Positions 37,125-45,786 of a DNA stretch of 64,000 nt are shown one piece after another. Within the stretch, counting starts at the first letter, position 1; the number at the start of each line of letters is the position of its first letter. The notes under the pieces are model-generated. The model was not told where the DNA came from, did no database searches, and saw only the letters and a list, made by a program, of their open reading frames with translations. Source of the DNA: Streptomyces rubradiris. Lineage in GTDB: Bacteria > Actinomycetota > Actinomycetes > Streptomycetales > Streptomycetaceae. The stretch lies in contig NZ_BNEA01000015.1 in the NCBI RefSeq assembly GCF_016860525.1, forward strand, positions 2,728,001 through 2,792,000. The letters run 5' to 3'. A program made the translations under genes and the position numbers.

Positions 37125-38057
37125 GTGACTGACATCGACAAGACGGCGGGTCCGAAGGACACGCCCCCGGCCGGCGCCGAGGCCATCAAGGCCATCCCGG
37201 TGAGGCACTACGGACGGTACGTCACCGCCGTCATCGCGATCGCGGTCCTCGTCGCGATCATCAACGCGTTCGCCCAGGGCAAGATCAACTGGCACGCGAT
37301 ACCCGACTACTTCTTCGACGACCGGATCATGACCGGCGTCGGCAAGACCCTCCTGCTGACGGTCCTGTCGATGCTGATCGGCATCGTCGGCGGCATCATC
37401 CTGGCGGTGATGCGGCTGTCGAAGAACCCGGTGACCTCGGCGATCGCCTGGTTCTACATCTGGTTCTTCCGCGGCACCCCGGTCCTGGTCCAGCTGTTCC
37501 TCTGGTTCAACCTGGGCCTGGTCTTCGAGTACATCAACCTGATGCCGATCTACAAGGACTACTGGTCGAGCTTCATGACGCCGCTGCTGACGGCGCTGCT
37601 CGGCCTGGGTCTGAACGAGGCGGCGTACATGGCCGAGATCTGCCGGGCCGGCCTGCTCGCGGTGGACGAGGGCCAGACCGAGGCGGCCCACGCGCTCGGC
37701 ATGAGCCACGGCAAGACCCTGCGCCGGGTGGTGATCCCGCAGGCGATGCGGGTGATCGTGCCGCCGACGGGCAACGAAGTGATCAACATGCTGAAGACGA
37801 CCTCGCTCGTGGCGCAGGTCCAGTTCGCGGAACTCTTCCGCTACGCCCAGGACATCGGCCAGAACTCCGGCGCCCCGGTGGAGATGTACTTCCTCGCCGC
37901 GGCCTGGTACCTGATCATGACCTCGGTGCTGAGCGTGGGCCAGTACTACCTGGAGCGGTACTACGCCCGCGGCTCCAGCCGCACCCTCCCCCCGACCCCG
38001 TGGCAGAAGGTGAAGAAGAATCTGACGACCTTCTCCAGCAGGAAGGTCACGGCATGA
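37125..38057 (+). CDS. Amino-acid ABC transporter permease
   Basis: A 310-residue HisM/GlnP-type permease. It has a hydrophilic N-terminus (1-25), a first helix (about 31-48), and a core with typical permease motifs: [29 protein letters not shown], and the EAA loop [29 protein letters not shown]. There is a single permease gene, so it should work as a homodimer. GTG 37125 lies 40 bases after the binding-protein gene. The stop overlaps the ATPase start as ATGA. Confidence 0.94.
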   Translation: MTDIDKTAGPKDTPPAGAEAIKAIPVRHYGRYVTAVIAIAVLVAIINAFAQGKINWHAIPDYFFDDRIMTGVGKTLLLTVLSMLIGIVGGIILAVMRLSKNPVTSAIAWFYIWFFRGTPVLVQLFLWFNLGLVFEYINLMPIYKDYWSSFMTPLLTALLGLGLNEAAYMAEICRAGLLAVDEGQTEAAHALGMSHGKTLRRVVIPQAMRVIVPPTGNEVINMLKTTSLVAQVQFAELFRYAQDIGQNSGAPVEMYFLAAAWYLIMTSVLSVGQYYLERYYARGSSRTLPPTPWQKVKKNLTTFSSRKVTA

Positions 38058-38860
38058 CCGACAAGCTGAGCAAGAAGCAGGACACCCGGCCGCGGGACGC
38101 GGTCCCCATGGTCAAGGCGGAGGGCGTGCACAAGTCCTTCGGCCAGGTCGAGGTGCTCAAGGGCATCGACCTGGAGGTGAAGCCGGGCGAGGTGTTCTGC
38201 CTGATCGGCCCCTCCGGCTCCGGAAAGTCGACCTTCCTGCGCTGCATCAACCACCTGGAGAAGATCAACGCCGGGCGGCTGTACGTCGACGGCGAGCTGG
38301 TCGGCTACCGCCAGCAGGGCGACAAGCTGTACGAGCTGCGGGACCGCGAGGTCGCCATGAAGCGGCGCGACATCGGCATGGTCTTCCAGCGCTTCAACCT
38401 GTTCCCGCACATGACGGCCGTGGAGAACGTCATGGAGGCGCCGGTCCAGGTGAAGGGCGCAAGCCGCGGCGAGGCCCGGGAGCGGGCCATGCGGCTGCTG
38501 GAGCGCGTGGGCCTGGCCGACCGGGCCGGGCACTACCCCTCCCAGCTCTCCGGTGGCCAGCAGCAGCGGGTGGCGATCGCCCGGGCGCTGGCGATGGAGC
38601 CGAAGCTGATGCTGTTCGACGAGCCGACCTCGGCCCTGGACCCGGAGCTGGTCGGTGACGTCCTGGACGTCATGCGGGACCTCGCCGAGTCCGGCATGAC
38701 CATGGTCGTCGTGACCCACGAGATGGGCTTCGCCCGCGAGGTGGGCGACAGCCTGGTCTTCATGGACGGCGGCGTGGTGGTCGAATCCGGCCACCCCAGG
38801 GACGTGCTGACCAACCCGCGGCACGAGCGGACGCAGTCGTTCCTGTCCAAGGTCCTGTGA
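38054..38860 (+). CDS. Amino-acid ABC transporter ATP-binding protein
   Basis: A 268-residue ATPase from the ATG overlapping the permease stop. Walker A is GPSGSGKST (near residue 58), the signature is LSGGQQQR (near 163), Walker B is [12 protein letters not shown] and the switch His is in VVTHEMGFA. It powers import of the amino acid caught by the lipoprotein. The first 18 residues are a charged extension. The long open frame upstream of 38054 is not coding. Confidence 0.95.
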   Translation: MTDKLSKKQDTRPRDAVPMVKAEGVHKSFGQVEVLKGIDLEVKPGEVFCLIGPSGSGKSTFLRCINHLEKINAGRLYVDGELVGYRQQGDKLYELRDREVAMKRRDIGMVFQRFNLFPHMTAVENVMEAPVQVKGASRGEARERAMRLLERVGLADRAGHYPSQLSGGQQQRVAIARALAMEPKLMLFDEPTSALDPELVGDVLDVMRDLAESGMTMVVVTHEMGFAREVGDSLVFMDGGVVVESGHPRDVLTNPRHERTQSFLSKVL

Positions 38861-38865
38861 CCCGC

Positions 38866-38906
38866 GCGTGCGTGGCGGTACGGGCCATCCGTACCGCCAC
38901 GCACGC
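38866..38906. terminator. Perfect bidirectional hairpin after the ABC operon
   Basis: GCGTGCGTGGCGGTACGG, loop GCCAT, CCGTACCGCCACGCACGC is an 18-bp perfect stem between convergent stops at 38860 and 38915. Confidence 0.8.
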
Positions 38907-38914
38907 CTGCCCGC

Positions 38915-39676
38915 CTACCTCAGCGCGAGCAGCAGCGTGTCCGACGGGGAGCACCACACCGGCCGGACCTCGGCGAACCCCTTCTCGCGCAGCACGCGCG
39001 CGTGCCACTGGGCCGAGGGCATGTCCCCGTCCGCGTGCTCGCCGTAGATCTCGAAGCGGCGGGCGGTCGGCTCGGCGAGGACCGGGTCCTGCGCCGCCAG
39101 CTGCCACCAGTCGGCCCAGTCCAGGGCGCCGTCCCGCTTGGCCTGTTCCATGCGGGCGTGCCGCTGGGCGCGCTCGGCCGCGTTGATCCGGGGCGTGGTC
39201 TCGTCGATCATGTGGTCCGCGTTCATGAAGACACCGCCGTCACGGACCAGTCCCGCGATCCGGCCGTAGAGGGCCGCGAGGGGTTCGGCGTGCAGCCAGT
39301 GCAGGGCGGTCGCGGTGAGCACCGCGTCGTAGGAGTCGTACGGCAGCCTGGCCGTCCAGTCGGGGTCCTTGAGGTCGGCGGTGACGAGCCGGACGCGGTC
39401 GTCGCCGTCGAAGGTGCCGTGCGCGATGGCGAGCAGCGCCGGGTCCAGGTCGACGCCGGTGCTGGTGGCGTCGGGGAAGCGGCTCAGCAGCCGGGCGGTG
39501 ATGCTGCCGGTGCCGCAGGCCAGGTCCAGCACGCGGGGTGCCGTGCCCACCAGCGCCTCGACCATGTCGAGCATGATCCGGAAGCGTTCCTCGCGGTCCG
39601 GCATGTACCACTCCTGCTGCCGGTCCCAGCTCTCCTGCCAGGCCGCCCAGTCGGTTCCGGTACTCGTCGTCGTCAT
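38915..39676 (-). CDS. SAM-dependent methyltransferase
   Basis: A 253-residue class I methyltransferase: motif I VLDLACGTGSITARLL (near 50-65), acidic motif TGVDLDPALLAIA (near 75), a later DLKDPDW, and YDAVLTATALHWL (near 120-130), all typical of SAM-binding proteins. The substrate is unknown. The ATG follows GAGGGGAG at good spacing. It is convergent with the ABC operon. Confidence 0.88.
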   Translation of the reverse strand: MTTTSTGTDWAAWQESWDRQQEWYMPDREERFRIMLDMVEALVGTAPRVLDLACGTGSITARLLSRFPDATSTGVDLDPALLAIAHGTFDGDDRVRLVTADLKDPDWTARLPYDSYDAVLTATALHWLHAEPLAALYGRIAGLVRDGGVFMNADHMIDETTPRINAAERAQRHARMEQAKRDGALDWADWWQLAAQDPVLAEPTARRFEIYGEHADGDMPSAQWHARVLREKGFAEVRPVWCSPSDTLLLALR

Positions 39677-39775
39677 GAAATCCGACTCCCCTCATCCCGC
39701 GTAATACCCTGGAAGCACGACCGGCTCTTACCCGACCGCAGATCCGACCCTAAGACGCCCGCGTAAGGACTACAA

Positions 39776-40405
39776 GTGGAACTGGCCTATTACTCGGACT
39801 ACGCCGTACGTCTCGTCAACAGCGAGGAGCCGGTCCGGGGCAAGGACACCCTGACCACGGTCGAGGCCGTCCGCGAGCTCTTCGGCGTCAACGCGTCGGC
39901 CGCCCGCCGCGCCACGGACGCCGACGTGACCCGCTTCCGCTCGGTCCGGGCGCGGCTGCGCGCGGTCTTCGAGGCCGCCGACCAGGGCGACGAGACCCTG
40001 GCCGTGGACCTGCTGAACTCACTGCTGCTGGAGTTCCCGGTCAGCCCGCAGATCTCCGGGCACGACCACCGGGACGACGACGGCCGGCCGCTGTGGCACA
40101 TGCACCTGGCCGACCATCCCTCCAACGCCACCGCCGGCTACGCGGCGATCGCGGCGATGGGCCTCGCCTTCCACCTCACCGAGTACGGCGTCGACCGCCT
40201 CGGCCTGTGCCAGGCGCACCCGTGCCGCAACGCCTACCTGGACACCTCCACCAACCGCTCCCGCCGCTACTGCTCGGACCGCTGCGCCACCCGCGCCAAC
40301 GTGGCCGCCTACCGGGCCCGCAAACGCCTGGAGGCCGACCGGTCGGGCAGCAGCGGCCGGACCGCCGAGAGCGCCCAGCGCACCACCGCGAGCGGCGACC
40401 GCTGA
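39776..40405 (+). CDS. ABATE/CGNR zinc-finger regulatory protein
   Basis: A 209-residue protein beginning at GTG 39776 behind GTAAGGA. The N-terminal ABATE domain (about 1-140) is thought to bind a small ligand. The C-terminal CGNR zinc finger (about 150-195) has C-x4-C then RRYCSDRCATRANVAAYRARK; the name-giving residues are changed to CATR. Probably a stress-related transcription regulator. Its final 97 bases overlap the sodX coding region on the opposite strand. Confidence 0.87.
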   Translation: MELAYYSDYAVRLVNSEEPVRGKDTLTTVEAVRELFGVNASAARRATDADVTRFRSVRARLRAVFEAADQGDETLAVDLLNSLLLEFPVSPQISGHDHRDDDGRPLWHMHLADHPSNATAGYAAIAAMGLAFHLTEYGVDRLGLCQAHPCRNAYLDTSTNRSRRYCSDRCATRANVAAYRARKRLEADRSGSSGRTAESAQRTTASGDR

Positions 40406-40743
40406 CCGGCCCCGGCCGGCCGGAACCGCAACAGCGCCTTGCCCAGGATCAGTTCCTCGGGCACCACCCCGTAGTCCGTGCTGTCCCCGCCCGCGTACGG
40501 GTTGTCCCCGAGCACCCACCAGCCGCCGTCGCGCCGCTCCACCGCCCGCTTGACCACCAGCAGGTCCTGCTGGAAGGGATGGCGCAGGACCACCACGTCA
40601 CCGGGCCGCACCACGCCCCCGTACCGGACCAGCAGCCGGTCCCCGTGGTGCAGCGTGGGCACCATGGACGGGCCGGTCACCTCCGCCAGCCCGAAGGGCG
40701 CCGCTCCCCTCCCCCGCTCGGTCTCCTGCGACAGTTCCGGCAT
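40309..40743 (-). CDS. sodX: Nickel superoxide dismutase maturation protease (S26-like)
   Basis: A 144-residue signal-peptidase-like protease that removes the short propeptide of SodN so nickel can bind the new N-terminal His. The catalytic Ser lies in VTGPSMVPTLHHGD and the Lys in LLVVKRAVERR; WVLGDNPYAGGDSTDYG is the third S26 motif. No membrane anchor is seen, which fits an intracellular protease. I chose ATG 40743 because a strong GGGGAGGT ribosome site precedes it; the frame extends to GTG 40788. It is divergent from sodN, and its 3' end overlaps the CGNR gene. Confidence 0.93.
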   Translation of the reverse strand: MPELSQETERGRGAAPFGLAEVTGPSMVPTLHHGDRLLVRYGGVVRPGDVVVLRHPFQQDLLVVKRAVERRDGGWWVLGDNPYAGGDSTDYGVVPEELILGKALLRFRPAGAGQRSPLAVVRWALSAVRPLLPDRSASRRLRAR

Positions 40744-40888
40744 CCCCGGCACCTCCCCGGTCCGTTCCTCCACCAGTCTCAGTCTCACCCTGGACTTTTG
40801 TCCTAAGCCCTAGGGGGCAGCCGAGAAATCGCGTTCCTCAGGGAGTAATGTCGCACCTGAGAAGACGATCACGAGGAAGGAATGCTCC
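40744..40888. promoter_or_regulatory. Divergent sodX-sodN control region
   Basis: 145 bases. It holds palindrome CCCTAGGG (40808-40815) and an inverted repeat CTCAGG/CCTGAG (40837-40842 and 40856-40861) with TAATGT between the arms as a possible -10 for sodN. A nickel-dependent regulator site is plausible, but I cannot match a known box with certainty. Confidence 0.4.
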
Positions 40889-41284
40889 ATGCTTTCCCGC
40901 CTGTTTGCCCCCAAGGTCAAGGTCAGCGCCCACTGCGACCTGCCCTGCGGCGTGTACGACCCGGCCCAGGCCCGCATCGAGGCGGAGTCGGTGAAGGCCG
41001 TCCAGGAGAAGATGGCCGGCAACGACGACCCCCACTTCCAGGCTCGCGCCACCGTCATCAAGGAGCAGCGCGCGGAGCTCGCGAAGCACCACGTCTCCGT
41101 CCTGTGGAGCGACTACTTCAAGGCGCCGCACTTCGAGAAGTACCCGGAGCTGCACCAGCTGGTCAACGACACCCTGAAGGCCCTCTCGGCCGCCAAGGCG
41201 TCCACCGACCCGGCGACGGGCCAGAAGGCTCTGGACTACATCGAGCAGATCGCCAAGATCTTCTGGGAGACCAAGCAGGCCTGA
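40889..41284 (+). CDS. sodN: Nickel-containing superoxide dismutase
   Basis: A 131-residue precursor. The first 14 residues (MLSRLFAPKVKVSA) are the propeptide, and the mature protein starts HCDLPCGVYDP, the nickel hook using His1, Cys2 and Cys6. The rest is a four-helix bundle that forms a hexamer and converts superoxide to oxygen and peroxide in the cytoplasm. ATG 40889 is chosen because it gives the conserved propeptide; ATG 40882 is in another frame. SodX is adjacent. The 3' UTR looks like a source of a regulatory RNA. Confidence 0.98.
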   Translation: MLSRLFAPKVKVSAHCDLPCGVYDPAQARIEAESVKAVQEKMAGNDDPHFQARATVIKEQRAELAKHHVSVLWSDYFKAPHFEKYPELHQLVNDTLKALSAAKASTDPATGQKALDYIEQIAKIFWETKQA

Positions 41285-41366
41285 CCGCCTGAGCACCTCC
41301 TGTCCGCACCCGGCCCGCGGACCCGCGCCCACCACGGCGCACCGCGGACCGGGTGCGGTTTCTTCT
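41285..41366 (+). ncRNA. sodN 3' UTR, likely s-SodF small RNA with terminator
   Basis: After the stop comes a single-stranded stretch with GAGCACCTCCTGTCC, which is complementary to a ribosome-binding site, then a hairpin CGCACCCGG...CCGCGG / CCGCGG.CCGGGTGCG (41305-41357) and GTTTCTTCTC. In S. coelicolor the 3' end of sodN mRNA is processed into s-SodF, which blocks the iron enzyme gene sodF when nickel is present. The layout here fits; the target lies outside the window. Confidence 0.65.
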
Positions 41367-41405
41367 CCCAGGTGGCCCCCGACGCGGCTGTGGGAGGCTG
41401 GGCGG

Positions 41406-41807
41406 GTGACCGTACTGGAGGATCTGAGGCGCCTGCGGCGCGTGCGTGACCGCATGGACCGGGAGTACGCCGAACCGCTCGACATGACCGAGCTGGCCCG
41501 CGACGCCCTGATGTCCCCGGGCCACTTCCAGCGCAGCTTCCGCAAGGCGTTCGGCGAGACCCCGTACGGCTATCTCATGACCCGCCGGATCGAGCGGGCC
41601 AAGACCCTGCTGCGCCGGGGCGACCTCACCGTGACCGAGGTGTGCCTCGCCGTCGGCTGCACCTCCCTCGGCTCCTTCAGTTCCCGCTTCACCGAGCTGG
41701 TCGGCGAGACGCCGAGCGCCTACCGGGCCCGCGACCACGAGGACAGCGCCGTGATCCCGCCGTGCGTGGCCCGCAGGCTGACCCGGCCGCGCCGCCGCCC
41801 GTACTGA
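41406..41807 (+). CDS. AraC-type DNA-binding protein (single domain)
   Basis: A 133-residue protein that is almost only an AraC/XylS DNA-binding domain: two helix-turn-helix units (MTELARDALMSPGHFQRSFRKAFG and LTVTEVCLAVGCTSLGSFSSRFTEL), with no ligand domain. The C-terminus is basic. A VOC-family gene follows 34 bases downstream, a frequent pairing in Streptomyces, and is the likely target. Confidence 0.9.
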   Translation: MTVLEDLRRLRRVRDRMDREYAEPLDMTELARDALMSPGHFQRSFRKAFGETPYGYLMTRRIERAKTLLRRGDLTVTEVCLAVGCTSLGSFSSRFTELVGETPSAYRARDHEDSAVIPPCVARRLTRPRRRPY

Positions 41808-41841
41808 GGCGCGGGGTGCCGAACGGATCTAGGGTGAGCCC

Positions 41842-42258
41842 ATGGACGTGAAACTCGCGCAGTGTTTCCTCGCGGTGGACGACCATGACAAGGCCATCGC
41901 CTTCTACCGCGATGTGCTGGGCATGGAGATCCGCAACGACGTGGGCTTCGAGGGGATGCGCTGGGTGACCGTGGGCTCCCCGCTCCAGCCGGACGTGGAG
42001 ATCGTGCTGGAGCCGCCGGACGCGAGCCCGGACGCCTCGCCCGCGGACAAACAGGCCCTCAACGAACTCCTCGCCAAGGGCCTGTTGCGCGGGGTCATCT
42101 TCACCACGCCCGACTGCGACGCGCTGTACGAGCGGGTGCGGGAGTCTGGCGCCGACGTCCTCCAGGAGCCGATGGACCAGCCGTACGGGGTCCGGGACTG
42201 CGCCTTCCGGGACCCGGCGGGCAATCAGCTCCGCTTCCTCGAACGCCCGGCGCCCTGA
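41842..42258 (+). CDS. VOC/glyoxalase-fold protein
   Basis: A 138-residue vicinal-oxygen-chelate protein with two beta-alpha-beta-beta-beta modules: QCFLAVDDHDKAIAFYRDVLGMEI at the start and PYGVRDCAFRDPAGNQLRFLE at the end. Members are dioxygenases, glyoxalases or resistance proteins; the metal-ligand set is incomplete here, so the reaction is unknown. TAGGGT lies 6 bases before the ATG (leaderless start or weak ribosome site). It is downstream of the AraC gene on the same strand. Confidence 0.88.
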   Translation: MDVKLAQCFLAVDDHDKAIAFYRDVLGMEIRNDVGFEGMRWVTVGSPLQPDVEIVLEPPDASPDASPADKQALNELLAKGLLRGVIFTTPDCDALYERVRESGADVLQEPMDQPYGVRDCAFRDPAGNQLRFLERPAP

Positions 42259-42265
42259 CGCGGTC

Positions 42266-42303
42266 GGCCGGGCAGTGGGCCGGCCGGGCAGTGGGCCGGC
42301 CGG
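42266..42303. repeat. 16-bp tandem repeat, about 2.4 copies
   Basis: GGCCGGGCAGTGGGCC occurs twice head to tail, followed by GGCCGG, between convergent genes. The units can fold on themselves and may serve as a terminator. Confidence 0.7.
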
Positions 42304-42304
42304 T

Positions 42305-42637
42305 TCAGGCCCAGGGCTCCACGTCCACCACGGCCTCGGCCGGCAGGGGCCCGTACAGGTGCGGGAACTCCTCGCCGCCCGGCTCGGCGGACTCGTAGCG
42401 CACCGGTGCCCCGGCCTTGGCCGGGTCCACGACCAGGACGACCAGTTCGTCCGGCCCGTCGTAGCCGCCGTAGAGGAACGCGGCGACGCGCGGGAGCTGC
42501 TCGCGGCTGGAGAAGTGGATGAAACCCTCCTCCTGGAGGGTGCGGCCCCGGGTGGACAGCTCATAGGCACCGCGCTCACGCGCCGCCTCCCACAGCGAGC
42601 GTTCGGTGATGTGCAGGATGTACGGCAGTTTCGGCAT
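42305..42637 (-). CDS. DUF952 family protein
   Basis: A 110-residue protein. DUF952 marks are ILHITERSLWEAARERGAY at the start, EEGFIHFSSREQLPRVAAFLY in the middle and FPHLYGPLPAEAVVDV at the end. The family function is unknown; the fold resembles enzymes acting on ADP-ribose-like ligands. TAGCGT lies 6 bases before the ATG without a ribosome site, suggesting a leaderless mRNA. It is convergent with the VOC gene. Confidence 0.9.
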   Translation of the reverse strand: MPKLPYILHITERSLWEAARERGAYELSTRGRTLQEEGFIHFSSREQLPRVAAFLYGGYDGPDELVVLVVDPAKAGAPVRYESAEPGGEEFPHLYGPLPAEAVVDVEPWA

Positions 42638-42830
42638 CCATCCACGCTACGGCGTCCCCGGCGGCTCAGGCGCCCTCATCGCAACCGCCGCCCAGGACAG
42701 GGGCGGTGCGCGGCGGCCCCGCACACTGTGGGGGTGTGCGGGGCCCCTGGCCGGAGTCTCCGTCGGCCGTGCGGGGTCAGGAGCCGCACGGGCCCGGAGC
42801 CTCCGGGTCCTCCTCGGCCGCCGGCGGCGT

Positions 42831-43973
42831 TCAGCTGCTGCGCCGGGTGACGAACTCGGCGAGCGCCAGCAGGCCGCCCGCCGCCTCCGGGTCGGGGACC
42901 GCGCGGGCCAGTTCCTGCATGGCCCTGGCCATCCGGTCGGCCGCCTCGGCCTGCGCCCAGTCCCGGCCGCCGGCCCGCTCCACCGCCAGTGCCGTCCGCG
43001 CGATCTCCCCGTCCTCCGCCTCCTCGGCGAGGTACGGCTTGCCGTACAGCGCGGCCAGCTCGGACGCCCCCGGCGTGCCGGAGGTGAGCGCCGCCACCAC
43101 CGGCAGGGACTTCTTGCGGGCCGCGAGGTCCGCGCCGGCCGGCTTGCCGGTATGCCGCGGGTCTCCCCATATACCGATCACGTCGTCGATCAGCTGGAAG
43201 GCGAGCCCGGCCTGGCGGCCGAAGCCGTCCAGGGCGGCCACCTCCTCCGCACCGGCTCCCGCGTACAGCGCGCCGAGCGCGCACGCGCAGCCCAGCAGCG
43301 CGCCGGTCTTGGCCTCGGCCATGGCGAGCACCTCGTCCAGCGTCACCGCGTCCGGAGCGCGCTGCTCCAGGTCGGTGTCCGCGTGCTGCCCCTCGCACAG
43401 CTCCACCACACAGGACGCGAGCCGGGCCGCGGCCGGGACGGAGGCGGGGTGCGGGTCCTCGGCGAGCAGCCGCAGGGCCAGCGCCTGGAGGGCGTCCCCG
43501 GCGAGGATCGCGTCGGTGTCCCCGAACACGGTCCAGGCCGTCGGCCGGTGCCGGCGGGTGGTGTCCCGGTCCATCACGTCGTCGTGCAACAACGTGAAGT
43601 TGTGGACCAGTTCGACCGCTGCCGCGGCCCGGACCGCGGACGCCCGGGCCACCGGGCCGCCGAGCGCCGCTGCCGCCGCCAGCACGAGCGCCGGCCGGAT
43701 CGCCTTGCCCGCGTTGCCCGCCGCCGGTGTGCCGTCGGCGTGCTGCCAGCCGAAGTGGTAGAGCCCGATCCGGCGCATGGCGTCGGGCAGCGACTCCACG
43801 GCCGCGCGCAGTTCCGGATAGACCAGGGTCCGGGTGCGCTCCAGTTGCGCCAGGGCCTCCTGCCCGTCGAGCGGAGCGGTGGCGGTCCCGGTGGTCTCCC
43901 GGGTCCTCCCGGCGGTGCCGGAACCCGGCACCGCCGGGGAACGCTCGTCGGTCTCCGTCATGTACTCGGCCAT
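42831..43973 (-). CDS. Polyprenyl synthetase, likely encapsulin cargo
   Basis: A 380-residue trans-isoprenyl diphosphate synthase. The first Asp-rich motif is LLHDDVMDRDTTRR (near residue 130). The second is DDVIGIWGD (near 258), which differs from the usual DDxxD because the fifth position is Gly. The first 35-40 residues are a Ser/Thr/Gly/Pro-rich disordered extension, the kind of segment used for loading into family 2B encapsulins. It lies 112 bases after the shell gene on the same strand. It should join isopentenyl and allylic diphosphates; chain length cannot be read. ATG 43961 is an alternative start. Confidence 0.9.
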   Translation of the reverse strand: MAEYMTETDERSPAVPGSGTAGRTRETTGTATAPLDGQEALAQLERTRTLVYPELRAAVESLPDAMRRIGLYHFGWQHADGTPAAGNAGKAIRPALVLAAAAALGGPVARASAVRAAAAVELVHNFTLLHDDVMDRDTTRRHRPTAWTVFGDTDAILAGDALQALALRLLAEDPHPASVPAAARLASCVVELCEGQHADTDLEQRAPDAVTLDEVLAMAEAKTGALLGCACALGALYAGAGAEEVAALDGFGRQAGLAFQLIDDVIGIWGDPRHTGKPAGADLAARKKSLPVVAALTSGTPGASELAALYGKPYLAEEAEDGEIARTALAVERAGGRDWAQAEAADRMARAMQELARAVPDPEAAGGLLALAEFVTRRSS

Positions 43974-44085
43974 GCCTCCCCCTCGCCAGGTCCGCGCGAG
44001 CCGGTGCCACCGGACCGCCCGGACGCGTTCCCCGAGGGCCTACCCCTCCCGGCGGCCGGGAACACGGCCACTACGTGCGGAAACG

Positions 44086-45492
44086 TCACCCCCACCGGCC
44101 GATCTCGACGTTCTCCAGGACACCGAGCGCGTCGGGCACCAGCACGGCGGCCGAGTAGTAGGCCGTCACCAGGTATTTGATGATGGCCTGCTCGTTGATG
44201 CCCATGAACCTCACGGACAGGCTCGGCTCGATCTCGTCCGGGATGCCGGACTGCCGCAGCCCGATGACGCCCTGCTCGGACTCGCCGGTACGCATGGCGA
44301 TGATGGAGGTCGTACGGGCCTCGCTGATCGGGATCTTGTTGCAGGGGTAGATCGGCACCCCGCGCCAGGTGGGGATGCGGTTGCCGCCGATGTCGATGGT
44401 CTCCGGGACCAGGCCCCGCTTGTTCAGCTCGCGGCCGAACGCGGCGATCGCGCGCGGGTGGGCCAGGAAGAGCTTCGTGCCCCGGCGGCGGCTGAGCAGC
44501 TCGTCCATGTCGTCCGGGCTCGGCGCGCCGTCGTGCGGCTGGATCCGCTGGTCGTACTCGCAGTTGCTGAGCAGGCCGAACTGCGGGTTGTTGACCAGCT
44601 CGTGCTCCTGACGCTCCTTCAACGCCTCGACCGTGAGCCGCAACTGCTGCTCGGTCTGGTTCATCGGCTGGTTGTAGAGGTCGGCCACGCGCGTGTGGAT
44701 GCGCAGGACGGTCTGGGCGATGCTCAGTTCGTACTCGCGGGGCCGCGGCTCGTAGTCCACGAAGGTGTGCGGGATGTCGGGCTCGCCGGAGTGGCCGGCC
44801 GCCAGCTCGACCTCCTTCTCGCCGTACTTGTTGGTGCGCTGCCGGGGGATCGAGCGCAGCCCTTCGAGGTGGGCGCGCAGCGAGTCGGAGCGCTCGGCGA
44901 CCTGCTGGAAGTCCTGGCGGCTGAGCACCAGCACGGTGGTCGCGGTGTGCGCGCGGACGGTGTACTCCCAGATCGCGTCCGGGTCGAGCAGCGCCTGGTC
45001 GCCGAAGTAGGCGCCGTCGGCCAGGACCTGGAGGACGGCGTCGTCGCCGTAGGGACCCGTGCCGATCTTCTCCACCCGGCCATGGGCGAGCAGGTACACC
45101 TCGTCGGTCCGGTGGCCGAAGTCGGCGATCACCTCGCCGGGCGCGACTTCGCGCTGGCGGCAGCGCCGGGCCAGTTCGGCCAGCACCTCCTCGTCCGCGT
45201 ACGACCGCAGGGCCGGCAGTTCGCCCAGTTCGTTCGGGATGACCTCCACCTGGTCACCGGTCTTCACAAAGGTGATGCGGCCGTCGCCGACGGCGTAGGT
45301 CAGCCGTCGGTTCACCCGGTAGGTGCCGCCCTGGACGTCGACCCAGGGAAGCGTGCGCAGCAGCCAGCGGGAGCTGATCTCCTGCATCTGCGGAACGGAC
45401 TTGGTGGTGGTGGCCAAGTTGCGCGCCGCCGCCGTCCCGAGGGACTGCTGCGGCCTGTCCTGATCGGTACGGACCTCTTCGCCTACCGACAT
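44086..45492 (-). CDS. eshA: EshA-type family 2B encapsulin shell protein with cyclic-nucleotide-binding domain
   Basis: A 468-residue protein. The N-terminus and the C-terminal 250 residues form the HK97-like encapsulin shell fold, and a cyclic-nucleotide-binding-like domain is inserted at about residues 90-215 ([31 protein letters not shown]). This is the architecture of family 2B encapsulins and of EshA, known in Streptomyces to form very large complexes. ATG 45492 is preceded by GGGAGGG at good spacing. The next gene on the strand encodes a polyprenyl synthase with a disordered N-terminus, its probable cargo. Whether a nucleotide is bound is not certain, as the phosphate-binding cassette is degenerate. 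Confidence 0.92.
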   Translation of the reverse strand: MSVGEEVRTDQDRPQQSLGTAAARNLATTTKSVPQMQEISSRWLLRTLPWVDVQGGTYRVNRRLTYAVGDGRITFVKTGDQVEVIPNELGELPALRSYADEEVLAELARRCRQREVAPGEVIADFGHRTDEVYLLAHGRVEKIGTGPYGDDAVLQVLADGAYFGDQALLDPDAIWEYTVRAHTATTVLVLSRQDFQQVAERSDSLRAHLEGLRSIPRQRTNKYGEKEVELAAGHSGEPDIPHTFVDYEPRPREYELSIAQTVLRIHTRVADLYNQPMNQTEQQLRLTVEALKERQEHELVNNPQFGLLSNCEYDQRIQPHDGAPSPDDMDELLSRRRGTKLFLAHPRAIAAFGRELNKRGLVPETIDIGGNRIPTWRGVPIYPCNKIPISEARTTSIIAMRTGESEQGVIGLRQSGIPDEIEPSLSVRFMGINEQAIIKYLVTAYYSAAVLVPDALGVLENVEIGRWG

Positions 45493-45706
45493 AAAGAAAC
45501 GCCCTCCCATGTATGCCCGGCGCCGCAGTGCACCGGGCACCGGTCTCGCGTCCGAGCCTCCCAGCACGAGATGTGTCCGCGCCATTACCCGAAAGAGCGG
45601 GAATGGATCATCGGATTAGTGGGCACAGGCAAGGATTCTGTCCAGGTCCGCACGGCATCGTTCGCTGTCCGGATCGGCTCGCACACCGTACGAACGATGT
45701 GTTCCG

Positions 45707-45744
45707 GGACGTCCGGTTTCGGTAGAAGCAGGCAGGACGTCCGG
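45707..45744. repeat. Duplicated GGACGTCCGG palindrome upstream of the amidase
   Basis: GGACGTCCGG occurs at 45707-45716 and again at 45735-45744, 28 bases apart. Each contains the palindrome GGACGTCC. They lie 43-80 bases before the amidase start and could be a paired regulator site. Confidence 0.4.
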
Positions 45745-45786
45745 CCGGATCCGTGGCCGGACGGGCACGGCACGAAGGAGTCGGGC

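Noticed and set aside
43834..45786. Upstream part of the amidase frame
   Set aside because: The frame is open by GC bias across the shell gene; the real start is ATG 45787 with a ribosome site.
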